This document shows positions 53,395 to 62,600 of a stretch of 64,000 nt of DNA, piece after piece (within the stretch, counting starts at the first letter, position 1; every line of letters begins with the position of its first letter). The notes below the pieces were generated by a model. That model did no database searches. It was given only the letters and a program-made list of their open reading frames with translations, and was not told the origin of the DNA. The DNA is from CAZSNT01 sp964607765 (lineage in GTDB: Bacteria; Verrucomicrobiota; Lentisphaeria; Oligosphaerales; JABHEG01), in the NCBI GenBank assembly GCA_964607765.1, contig CAZSNT010000016.1, positions 28,028 through 92,027 on the forward strand. Reading direction: 5' to 3'. The position numbers were made by a program, and so were the translations under genes.

Positions 53395-54600
53395 TCACCC
53401 GAGCGACCACGGTGCACGCTTCGGGCGACTGAGCCAGCGGTTTGCTTCGGGGTCGCCAACGAACTCTTCTTTGACCGGATCCCATTTCAGAGGCCGCTTC
53501 AGCCAGTAAGCGATGTTGCCGAGGTGGCACACGCTCACGGACCGGTGTCCGATGGCCACGTCACAGATCGGGCGTTCCCGTGTCCGGATGCAGTCCACCC
53601 AGTTCTTCTTGTGTCCGGGGCTGCGGAACAGGTTGACCTCGTTCGGTCCGATCGGCGTACGCAGAATGCTCTCCGGTTCGGTCTTCAGTGTGCTGCGATC
53701 GACCATGACCTTACCTTCCGTGCCCGTGAACATGATCTGCGCGCCCTGTGCGCCGCCGTGGTAGACTTCCACGCCGTTGTCGTAGATGTACGTGAGGCGC
53801 TCGACGTCCTTGCCGTCGGGAGGGATGATCTCGACCGGGCCGGAGTCGTCTTTATCCAGCGCCCACTGCACGATGTCGAAGTGGTGGTGCCCCCAGTCGG
53901 TCATCTGCCCACCGGAATAGTCGCGGTACGACCGCCAGCCTCTGAGGATCCGGTCGTTGTAGGGGCGCCAGGGGGCCGGGCCAAGCCACATGTCCCAGTC
54001 CACGTCCTCCGGAACCGGCTGTGCGGGTAGGTAGCAATCGGCCGACGGGCCGCCCACGTTCACGTTGACACACGTGAGCTCACCAATGCGGCCGCTGCGC
54101 ACCATCTCAACGGCCTGCCGGAACTTGCCCGCATACTCGGAGCGCTGCTGGCTGCCGGTCTGGAACACGCGTGAGTAGCGGCGGACCGCCCGGACCATGG
54201 CTTGCGCCTCGTGGATGGTCAGGGACATCGGCTTCTCGCAGTAGATGTCCTTGCCCGCCTTCGCCGCCTCGATCGTTGGGATCGCGTGCCAGTGATCCGG
54301 CGTCCCGATCAGCACCGCGTCGATGTCGTCGCGGGCGAGCAGTTCCCGGAAATCCCGGTAAATCGTCATGTTCTTGTTGTTCTTGTGTCGCGCCAGCTTA
54401 TCGCCGCGAACATCGCAGACAGCCACCAACTCCGTGCCCGGCGCGCCGCCACCGGCAGGTCCCCCAATACCAATGATGCCCGTGGCGATGCGGTCGTTCG
54501 CACCCCACACGGATGACTTGATGATCAGCGGGGCGCCAATGGCAGCCGTCACCGACTTGCCCAGAAAATCGCGCCGTGATGTGCCCGGTCGTTTCGACAT
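53395..54600 (-). CDS. Tat-exported Gfo/Idh/MocA oxidoreductase
   Basis: A 401-residue NAD(P)-dependent oxidoreductase. GGGAGG six bases before ATG 54600 decides the start, and the product begins with a twin-arginine signal (SRRDFLGKSVTAAIG), so the enzyme folds in the cytoplasm and is exported with its cofactor. The Rossmann motif reads GIIGIGGPAGGG, the conserved block is DIYCEKPMS, and the substrate domain contains MTDWGHHHFDIVQWAL. Tat-exported members are widespread in planctomycete-like bacteria and are usually assigned to sugar conversion, with unknown substrates. It sits between the DUF6485 gene and the HEAT gene. Confidence 0.92.
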   Translation of the reverse strand: MSKRPGTSRRDFLGKSVTAAIGAPLIIKSSVWGANDRIATGIIGIGGPAGGGAPGTELVAVCDVRGDKLARHKNNKNMTIYRDFRELLARDDIDAVLIGTPDHWHAIPTIEAAKAGKDIYCEKPMSLTIHEAQAMVRAVRRYSRVFQTGSQQRSEYAGKFRQAVEMVRSGRIGELTCVNVNVGGPSADCYLPAQPVPEDVDWDMWLGPAPWRPYNDRILRGWRSYRDYSGGQMTDWGHHHFDIVQWALDKDDSGPVEIIPPDGKDVERLTYIYDNGVEVYHGGAQGAQIMFTGTEGKVMVDRSTLKTEPESILRTPIGPNEVNLFRSPGHKKNWVDCIRTRERPICDVAIGHRSVSVCHLGNIAYWLKRPLKWDPVKEEFVGDPEANRWLSRPKRAPWSLG

Positions 54601-54647
54601 GCGCTGCCTCCCAGATCCACTCTGCATCCCACTCATCCCGCTCCTCA

Positions 54648-54848
54648 TCAGGAGTTGGCTTGGACGAACTTGCGGATCGAACGGTCGTAAGTCTTCTCGT
54701 CTTCCGCCGAGAAATAGCACGCGGGCAGTTGCCCGTTCTTGCGGTGGTAGTGCATGCACTCGCAGCACTTGCCATGCCGGGGGCAGCCTGAGTAGGTGCA
54801 GTTGCACATTGCGAGGTTCTGTTCGTAGTTGCTGCAGCCAGCGGCCAT
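54648..54848 (-). CDS. Small Cys-rich DUF6485-type protein
   Basis: A 66-residue protein with eight cysteines (C5, C15, C17, C22, C28, C29, C31, C44) in a pattern such as CNCTYSGCPRHGKCCEC, consistent with metal or Fe-S binding. The sequence fits DUF6485, found in anaerobes and candidate phyla, without assigned function. GGAGAGGA upstream of ATG 54848 supports translation. It is the first gene of the minus-strand unit and divergent from the NFU-like gene, another possible Fe-S protein. Confidence 0.82.
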   Translation of the reverse strand: MAAGCSNYEQNLAMCNCTYSGCPRHGKCCECMHYHRKNGQLPACYFSAEDEKTYDRSIRKFVQANS

Positions 54849-54974
54849 GGTCCTCTCCTTTCATACCTGATCAGTCGCACGCGCGCCGTGTTCCGACGGC
54901 GCTACGCTTGTAACGGCTCGGGTGCGTGCGTACTATACCCCACTCGTGCGTTACGCAAGATGGAAGAGAGCAGC

Positions 54975-55229
54975 ATGGACCTGACTGCAGACAGCATCCG
55001 AAGATTCCTCGAGCGTGAGGTACAGCCCAAGGTCCGTGTGGACGGCGGCAACATCCTGTTCGAGCGCCTGACAGGCACCGATGTGCACCTGGGTGCGCAC
55101 GCGGAGTGCTCCACCTGCCCCGCTGCGTCGGGCTGCATGAAGGACTGGCTCGAACGGGAGTTCCACAACGCGTTCGGCAGCGACTGCCGAGTCGTCGTCC
55201 ACAGTCGGCTGCCTTACTACAAACGATGA
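54975..55229 (+). CDS. NFU/NifU C-terminal-like protein
   Basis: An 84-residue protein resembling the NifU C-terminal (NFU) domain: SIRRFLEREVQPKVRVDGGN followed by CSTCPAASGC, with C45, C48 and C54. NFU proteins carry and transfer Fe-S clusters through a CxxC motif, so C45 and C48 are the expected ligands. GAGAG upstream favours ATG 54975 over ATG 54960. It is divergent from the DUF6485 gene, and the short gap probably holds two promoters. The downstream GH38 gene starts 88 bases later and may be read through. Confidence 0.75.
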   Translation: MDLTADSIRRFLEREVQPKVRVDGGNILFERLTGTDVHLGAHAECSTCPAASGCMKDWLEREFHNAFGSDCRVVVHSRLPYYKR

Positions 55230-55317
55230 CACCCCGAAAGCCGGGCAACGAGTACCGAACAACGAATCCTGCTGGACAGCAGGAAACACCGAACACTGCC
55301 CCCAGGATCCCCCCCCC

Positions 55318-58300
55318 ATGGCACACGTCAAAGTCACGCGCCGCAGCATGTCCCTGAAGCAGTGGGCCAAGCTGCAGTTTGAGCGGATTGAACCGCTGAT
55401 CGTCACGCACCGGGAACCGACCAGCGGCTGGCAGATGCGGCTCGGGCAGTACCTGCCTGACGGATACGTGTGGGACCATGACTTCAGGCCGTTGGCCGAA
55501 GGAGAGCGGTGGGGCCGCCCGGACGGTACTGCTCAGCTCAAAGCAACGCTGCACCTGCCGCCCGCGCTTGCCGGGCACCGGGTCTGGCTCGAGTTCATGA
55601 CCGGCGCGGAGGTGATCGTTACCTGCAACGGCGAGATCCTCGACGGCATAGATCCCAACCGCACCCGCATACTGCTCGCTTCGGACGCCGCGCCCGATGC
55701 CGCCTACGAGCTGCTTTTCGACGCCTACACCCGTTCCGTCCCGGACGACATGCGCAACGTTCGGACCCGCATGCTGCGCGGCTGCGTGCAACGCTTCAGG
55801 CCGCCCGATCTCTTGTTGCTCGACGATGTTGCCGAGGCGCTCAAGCTCGACTTGGCCGTGCTCTACCGCATGGCATTCGGCGCAGCCATTGATGAGGAAA
55901 TCAGGGAGCGATTCGTCCACCGAACCGAGGCGCTGTTGGCTCTGTTCCCGCCGTACGACTGCGAACCGGCGCAGCTGCGACAGGCCGTGCCGCTGTTGCG
56001 CGAGTTCCTCACCACAGAAGTGTTTGACAAGCCGAGCCCCTACGGGCATCGGGGCAAGCTGGCGTGCGTCGCACATTCGCACCTGGATATCGCCTATCAT
56101 TGGAAAGCTGCGCAGACCGTGCAGAAGAACGCCCGAACGTGCCTGATCCAGCTGCGTCTCATGGACCGTTACCCCGCGTTCATGTACGCCCACTCGCAGG
56201 CCTGGACGTACGAGACCTTGGAACAGCACTACCCGCAGCTGTTCGCGGAGGTCAAAGAACGTATTGCGGAAGGGCGTTGGGAGATCGCGGGCGGCCTCTA
56301 CGTCGAGCCGGACTGCAACATCCCGTCGGCCGAATCCCTGATCCGACAGGTGGTCTACGGCAAACGCTATTTCCTCGAGGCGTTCGGCAAGGAGGTCGAC
56401 AACTGCTGGCTGCCCGACGTGTTCGGCAACTCGGCCATCCTCCCGCAGATCCTGAAACTGGGCGGGATCGACTACTTCGTGTCGAACAAGATGTCGACCT
56501 GGAACGACACGAATCTGTTCCCGCACAACAACTTCATCTGGCGCGGCGTGGACGGCACGGACATCTGTGCATGCGTTCCGCCGGTACATTTCATCACCTG
56601 GCATGATCCCAACCAGATCGTGGAGAGCTGGGATGCGTTTCTCGACAAAGAGACCTGCGACGAATCCCTGCACATGTACGGGTACGGCGACGGCGGCAGC
56701 GGCGTGACCGATGAGATGCTGGAGCACTACAAGCGGGTGGTCAAGCTGCCTGGGCTCCCGAAGCTCCGTCTCACGACCGGCAGGGAGTACCTGCACTCGG
56801 TATTCGCGAACACGGAGGGCAAGCTCGCCGTATGGGACGGTGAGCTCTACCTCGAAATGCACCGCGGCACGTTCACCTCGAAGGGGGACCTCAAACGCCG
56901 CAATCGCCTCGGCGAACACCGGATACGCGAAGTCGAGACCTTGTGGTTGCTCGCGAACCAGCGCGGCGTCCCGTACCCCGCCTCCCGCCTCCGGGATGCA
57001 TGGAAGCTCCTGCTCCTGAACCAGTTCCACGACATCATCCCGGGCAGCCACACCACCCCTGTCTACCATGAAACGCTTCAGGCGTACGCGGCGATGGACG
57101 AGCAACTCGACACGCTGCACGAGCAGGCGCTGGACGCCGTCGCGCCTCGGGCGTCCGACACGGCGTTGTGCGCTGTGTTCAACCCCTTCGCGCATCCCCG
57201 CAGCACGGTGGTCGTCGCCGATACTGAAGCCGCCGAGTGTCCGGAAGGCGCCGTGCTGCAGCGCGGCGATCGAAGCTTGTGCCCGCTGCAGCGCCAGGCT
57301 GTGCCCGGCGGCGGCGAGCGGCTCGCCGCTTACATCCCCGACCTGGCGCCGCTGACCGCCGAGCCGTTTGAGCTTGTTCCGGCTGCGCCGGAGAGTGTTG
57401 ACACGCCCGCCCGCGCCGTCGCGAGCGCGGCAGACACCGGTCTGCTGGAAAACGCCTTCTTCAGACTCCGGTTCGACGCCCAACAGCGACTGGTCGAGGT
57501 TCTGGACAAACGTCGCCGTCGCCAGGTTGTGCCGGCCGGCGCCGTAGCGAACGAGTGGCAGATGTTCGAGGACAAACCGGGCTCCTACAACGCGTGGGAC
57601 ATCCTCCGCAACTACCGCGACCACCCGATCGATCTGCCCGCCTGGGGCTCGGCCGAGGTGGTGGAGTACGGACCGGTGAGCATTGCGTTGCGGCTCACTC
57701 GCGCGTTCGGCGCCAGCCGCGCAGAGCAGGTGGTGCGCCTCTACGCCGATGTGCCGCGGATCGATTTCGAGACCTGGATCGACTGGCAGGAAACCGAGAA
57801 ACTGCTGAAAGTGGCGTTCCCCGTGACGGTCAAGTCGCGCATCTACACCACGGACACATCCGCGGGGGGCCTGGAACGCGACAACCACCAGAACACGCCG
57901 TGGCAGGAAGCGCGCTTCGAGGTCTGCCACCACAAGTGGGTCGACCTGTCCGAGGGCCTGTTCGGAGTCAGCCTGCTCAACGACTGCAAGTACGGCTGTG
58001 ACGTCCGCGGCAACACGCTGCGTCTGTCCCTGCTCAAAGCCCCCATCCGCCCCGACTCGCTCAGCGACAAAGGCGAACACCGTTTCACCTACTCGTTGTT
58101 CACGCACGACGGCGATTGGCGTCGCGGCGGGGCAGTGGAAGCAGCGTTCGATCTGAACTGTTCCCCCACGCTGCTTCCCGGACGTTGCCCCGCGCCGGCC
58201 ATGGCGAGCGCCTCACCGCTGCTGACACTCGAGTCCCCCGCCGTCAAGCTCCTCGCGCTCAAAGGCGATGAGGACGGCAGCGGCGACGTCGTGGTTCGGC

Positions 58301-58491
58301 TTGTTGAGCTCTATGGCGCGCACGTGAACACTGGCATGCGCTGCAGTTGCCCCATACAGCAGGCGTGGGAGTGCGATCTGCTCGAACGCAAACAGGCCGT
58401 GCTCAAGCCGAGTGACGGTGGTGTCGAACTGCAGTTCCGCCCCTACCAGATACGAACGATCAGGCTGCAGCTCGACTCCCGCCAACCGTAG
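55318..58491 (+). CDS. GH38 alpha-mannosidase
   Basis: A 1057-residue glycosidase of family GH38. An N-terminal beta domain (about 20-230) precedes the catalytic domain (about 245-510), which has the metal motif H253-S-H255-L-D257 and the nucleophile D367 in WLPDVFGNSAILPQIL. The three-helix middle domain has the family landmark MHRGTFTSKGDLKRRNR (about 515-600), and a large beta C-terminal domain follows. There is no signal peptide, so it is a cytoplasmic enzyme that trims imported mannosides. It complements the GH99-like gene at the other end of the window, also a mannan-type family. ATG 55318 has only a weak upstream element. Confidence 0.93.
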   Translation: MAHVKVTRRSMSLKQWAKLQFERIEPLIVTHREPTSGWQMRLGQYLPDGYVWDHDFRPLAEGERWGRPDGTAQLKATLHLPPALAGHRVWLEFMTGAEVIVTCNGEILDGIDPNRTRILLASDAAPDAAYELLFDAYTRSVPDDMRNVRTRMLRGCVQRFRPPDLLLLDDVAEALKLDLAVLYRMAFGAAIDEEIRERFVHRTEALLALFPPYDCEPAQLRQAVPLLREFLTTEVFDKPSPYGHRGKLACVAHSHLDIAYHWKAAQTVQKNARTCLIQLRLMDRYPAFMYAHSQAWTYETLEQHYPQLFAEVKERIAEGRWEIAGGLYVEPDCNIPSAESLIRQVVYGKRYFLEAFGKEVDNCWLPDVFGNSAILPQILKLGGIDYFVSNKMSTWNDTNLFPHNNFIWRGVDGTDICACVPPVHFITWHDPNQIVESWDAFLDKETCDESLHMYGYGDGGSGVTDEMLEHYKRVVKLPGLPKLRLTTGREYLHSVFANTEGKLAVWDGELYLEMHRGTFTSKGDLKRRNRLGEHRIREVETLWLLANQRGVPYPASRLRDAWKLLLLNQFHDIIPGSHTTPVYHETLQAYAAMDEQLDTLHEQALDAVAPRASDTALCAVFNPFAHPRSTVVVADTEAAECPEGAVLQRGDRSLCPLQRQAVPGGGERLAAYIPDLAPLTAEPFELVPAAPESVDTPARAVASAADTGLLENAFFRLRFDAQQRLVEVLDKRRRRQVVPAGAVANEWQMFEDKPGSYNAWDILRNYRDHPIDLPAWGSAEVVEYGPVSIALRLTRAFGASRAEQVVRLYADVPRIDFETWIDWQETEKLLKVAFPVTVKSRIYTTDTSAGGLERDNHQNTPWQEARFEVCHHKWVDLSEGLFGVSLLNDCKYGCDVRGNTLRLSLLKAPIRPDSLSDKGEHRFTYSLFTHDGDWRRGGAVEAAFDLNCSPTLLPGRCPAPAMASASPLLTLESPAVKLLALKGDEDGSGDVVVRLVELYGAHVNTGMRCSCPIQQAWECDLLERKQAVLKPSDGGVELQFRPYQIRTIRLQLDSRQP

Positions 58492-58528
58492 GCCGGGTCT
58501 GGTGTTCGCGGCTTCCCCCTGAACGAGC

Positions 58529-58557
58529 TGGGGGCCGGTCGCAATGACCGGCCCCCA
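58529..58557 (+). terminator. Strong terminator-like hairpin after GH38
   Basis: TGGGGGCCGGTC and its complement form a perfect 12-bp stem with the loop GCAAT, 38 bases after the GH38 stop. No T-run follows. Since the next gene is convergent, it could serve both strands. An upstream CCCCC (58516-58520) could pair with the GGGGG of the stem, giving a weaker alternative fold. Confidence 0.6.
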
Positions 58558-58616
58558 ACTGTGTCCTTTCGCCTGTCGGCCCGGGCATTCGCGGTTCCCT
58601 GCCGACACATATCTTG

Positions 58617-59285
58617 CTATAAACTGACTTTGCAGAAGTCCATGCTGTAAAGTGCCTTGCGCCGACGCTGATACGGAATGTTCGCCGGCCAGCTCACTTC
58701 CACGTTGACTGCGATCGCAATGTCGGGGTTTGCTTCGGCTTCGCACCACTGGCCGTCTGAGTAGTAGGAGTAAGCGACCGGGCCGCGCCACATCCGGTAC
58801 ACCGCACAGAAATCCGGCACCGGCATGCCCTGGGCCTGCTGCGCTACCCGGAAGAACCTCGGCGTGCTGTGCCGCTGGATGGTCATTGTGTCGTCCGCAA
58901 ACCACTCGCTCCATTCGTCTGAATCGGGCTCGTCCGAGTCAGGCTTGGCTGTGGGCAGGTCTTGGCAAAGCTGGTTCCAGAACACGTATTCGCCGTTCTG
59001 CCGCATCCTGAGTCGTGACCGGAAAACGGCCAGGAACAGCTCCGCGCTGTGCGCCGCATAGGACTCGGATATGGAGTCCCGAGATGCAGTCAAGGACACC
59101 GGGAACAGCTCAGTAACGACCACCGCACCCCAAGACAGAACGCCCATGGCCAGAGCAACTTCCACCATATTGAACCAGTGAAGCCGCAGGAATCGCTTGG
59201 CCGACCCAGGCTCAGCCGTTGCGCGAGGGGCCTGCCCGTACTCGCCGCCGGTCCCCTCGGCTTTGTTCCTGCTCTCGATCCGCAT
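58617..59285 (-). CDS. Type IV pilin/pseudopilin-like protein
   Basis: A 222-residue protein. Residues 38-60 (FNMVEVALAMGVLSWGAVVV) resemble a prepilin N-terminal helix, with F38 as +1 and E42 as the conserved +5 glutamate. The residue before F38 is Trp rather than Gly, so cleavage by prepilin peptidase is doubtful. The preceding ~37 residues are a long basic leader. A short acidic duplication (DSDEPDSDE) occurs at about 120-130. The C-terminal part is a small mixed domain. AAGG upstream of ATG 59285 supports this start; the frame remains open to 59474. It is probably an envelope or minor pilin-like protein. Confidence 0.6.
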   Translation of the reverse strand: MRIESRNKAEGTGGEYGQAPRATAEPGSAKRFLRLHWFNMVEVALAMGVLSWGAVVVTELFPVSLTASRDSISESYAAHSAELFLAVFRSRLRMRQNGEYVFWNQLCQDLPTAKPDSDEPDSDEWSEWFADDTMTIQRHSTPRFFRVAQQAQGMPVPDFCAVYRMWRGPVAYSYYSDGQWCEAEANPDIAIAVNVEVSWPANIPYQRRRKALYSMDFCKVSL

Positions 59286-59684
59286 AGTCTCGACCTTCTC
59301 TCGTTTCCCACCAAGTCTCCAAACACTCGCCTCGGCGCAACATGGCTCCCCCTTAGCAACTGGCGTGCCACCCCCATCGCCTGGACCCCGTCTCAAGTTG
59401 CGCAGGCAGCGTTGAAATGCGGTCGGATCAGGTACGAAACAGGGGGCTGAGATGCTGTCTGGAAAAGGTGTCAAGATGGCGCAACACGACCCGAAGAAGC
59501 TACGGCGGCATCTCTGTTCGCGTATGCCTGGCTACAAAAAGCGTTGTTCAGAGCGCCATGTGCCACGATTATTGTGGGACGGAAGGCCGCCCCCTTCTCA
59601 GTTCCATGGACACAGGCAGACCAACCTGCTCATGGCCGCCATCATGCGGACAGGAGCCGGCCAGGGACGGCCGGATCTCCAGGG
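59286..59684. other. 399 bases without a convincing gene
   Basis: This stretch separates two minus-strand genes, the pilin-like gene and the large glycosidase. Plus-strand frames such as 59452-59688 are short, Arg-rich and lack a ribosome binding site. No repeat or clear hairpin was seen. It should include the promoter of the pilin-like gene. Confidence 0.45.
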
Positions 59685-62600
59685 CTAGGGCGCCAGCTCG
59701 AAGTTCAGTTTCTCGCCGAACCAGGCGCGCTCGTGCGCGGTCATCTGCACGGTCACGCGCGTCTTTCTTGTCACGCGCGACGCGAGCGTGAACTCGCCCA
59801 GGTCTGCGTCAGCCAGGTACGGCGTATCCCTCGCGATCGGTTGTCTGATCTCCAGTCCGGACTCGCGGCAGGAGGCCAGGTACACGGCCCCCTCGTGCGC
59901 GCCGGCTGACACCGGGGCCAGCCACGTGGCTTCCTGCGTGTTGCCGATGCTGATCCGGGCACGGACCGGGCCGGTGCCGTCCACCGTGACCGTGGCGCCG
60001 TTCGCCACATCTACCCACTGCCCGTCGGCCGCACGGATGCGGAACCAATTGAACTCTGCGTTCAGGTACTTGGGCGGATTCGAGCCGTTGTACGGCGTGT
60101 TCCCCACCGCAACCAACGGCGTGTTGGCCGATGTGGTACCCGTCCCGGTTGTGCGCAGCCCGAGGCAACCGCCTCGTGCAGCCGCCTTGGCGTACGCGTC
60201 CCGGCCTTCGTTGAACGCCAGACGCCAGTACCCGCCCGGATGCCGATCGCGATCGATCACCAGCGTTTCGGTTGGCACGAGTCGATCCCGCGGCGCCTTC
60301 AACGCCGTCGCATAGTGCCGGATCAGGTTCGCCGCGCCGCGCGGTGTGCCGTCCGGGTTGCACACACCGAAGTCACTGCGTTCGTTGACTCGGTATCCGC
60401 CCGGCCACCACCACGGCGCCGTACCGGTCGCACCGGACTCCAGGACCATGCGATAGAACATGTCGTGGTACGTCGTCTGCATTGCTTCCGCCCTCGCGTC
60501 CGGCCGCATCGCGGCCCGGTCCCAGATGCTCTTGCCGAACTCGGACCACAGAATGGGCTTGCCGCGCGTGGTGAAATCCACGTAACGCGTGATGAACCCA
60601 GCCGCATTGTAGCCGTCCTCTCCGAGCTTGATCGCGTACCCCTCCGGGCAGATGAAGTCGATGTGTTTCGGGGTTGCGGTGAAGGTGAAGTCTTGCGGCA
60701 GCGTATTGCCCTGCCGGAAACTCACGAGATGATTGGGATCGATGGCGCGCAGCCGTCGATGCGCATCGTTCCAGCGCCTGCTCGCGAAATCGTCCATGAA
60801 CCGGCGATACGCCGCGACCATTACGTGCCACGGCCCCGCTTCGCGCAGCTGCTTGTCCGACGGCGATGTCACGGCCCCCGTGGCTGTTCGCGGCACAGGC
60901 ACGCCCCAGTCGCGCTCCGCAGCCGCAACGCTGCCGTAGCGCGCCACAAGCCACGCGCTCCAGTGCCCGTCCCAATCCCCACGCTTGTCTTTGCGGAACA
61001 CCCAGTTGCCGGGCTCCCAGATCGTGTCGTACGCGAACAGCACGGGGTTCTCCGCCAGTCGCCCACCCTCGACCACCGCACGCACCGCAGCCTCGTCAAA
61101 CCCCAGGGGCGACGCGCCACCCAGGTACCCGTTGATTCTCACATCGTGACGGCGACAGCGACGCATGAAGTCGAGAAGGTTCGGGACGTTTTCCGCGCCT
61201 CCGAGCTGGATGCTGACCATGTTGATGCCCAACGCAGCCATGCGCTGCAGATCGAGCTCCGCCTCTTCCGGGTCGTAGAACGCCGGATGCAGCCAGCCCT
61301 TGTGGTAGTCGCCAGGCTCCAGTCCGGACACGTAGAGCGCCCAGAAATTGATGCCGACCGGGTACCACTTGCGCCCGTTCACGATGAAATCCGCGCCGCG
61401 CACCGTCACGAACTCGTCCGCGGACGGCTTGCGTGCCGACAACACACCCATGTTGTGCGATACCACATCGATCAGCTCGTCGCCCGCGCGCAATTCCGTT
61501 CTCACTTCGTAGTCCAACGCGGGGTCGAGCTCTGTCGGCCGCCACTCGCTCCCGACGGTCTCGGTGTCGCCGCCGGCCAGAGCGACGACGTCGGACTTCG
61601 AGTGGACCACGTCACCGTTGGGTGCGCGGACCGTGACGTCGACCGTCAGCTCGGCTGCTTCCGTGCCCGCATTCATGAGCGTCGCGCCGATGCGCGCCGG
61701 ATCATCCGGCCAATACGAGAACCTGTCCGTGCCCGCCTCGAGCAGGAACACGCCGCGCGCCATACGCTCTGCCGTGCGCGCAAGCAGTGCGAGCACGGCC
61801 TTGTTGCGGTAGAATGCGGGATCGTTCACACCGCATGCGGCGATCACAGCGCCGTTGAACGGGAACGACCGGTCAATCATCAGCCACAGCGGCCAGCCGC
61901 GACGTTCGTCGTTCGCGTCCGTTGCCTCCACCAGCGGGACCCAGCGCCAACGGCAACCGTGCCCGATTCCCTTGCCTTGCGGCCGGGCGAAGCAAGAGAA
62001 CGCATCCCGCACAGCCGGCAGTTCCCCGGCGCCCCCGAACACGGGCCGCTGCACAGCTGCCACAGCAAGTGCCAAACCCGCGCCAAGCTCATACGTCTTG
62101 TAGGACGGACTCACCGTCTCAATCACGGGCGGCAGGTCGTCACGCGGCTTGCTCGGCTCGGCGACCGGATTCGGCGCAGTGCCAATGTCGTCGAGCCAGA
62201 CCGTGTGCGGCCCGTCCCCAACCCGGTCCGTGTGACTGCGCGCCAAGCCCACGGTAAGCGCCACCACCCGCTGTGGGTTCACGCAGTCGCCCGTCGCGCC
62301 GCGACTTGATGCTTGCGAATCGGGCCAGAATGTGAAGTCCGCGGGACACAGCACATGCCGGTCCCAGGACATGGTCAGCGGCACGGTCGCGATCCAGCGC
62401 GAGCCGTCCTCCTCACTCAGCTCCACCGCCAACTGCGGCGTGGCAGCGTCGCCCCTGGCCCGGAAGCAGAGCAGCGTATCATCCGGCCCGAACATGCCTG
62501 CGACAGGCGGCGCACGGTACGTGTCCCAGCCTGTCAGGTTGCCCGTGTGGATTTCCAGGCATTTGCCGTGCTTCTTCTCCTCCGTCCCGACTACCCGAAG

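Noticed and set aside
59452..59688. Small plus-strand gene between the pilin-like and glycosidase genes
   Set aside because: It is Arg-rich, without a ribosome binding site or recognisable motif, and probably chance.
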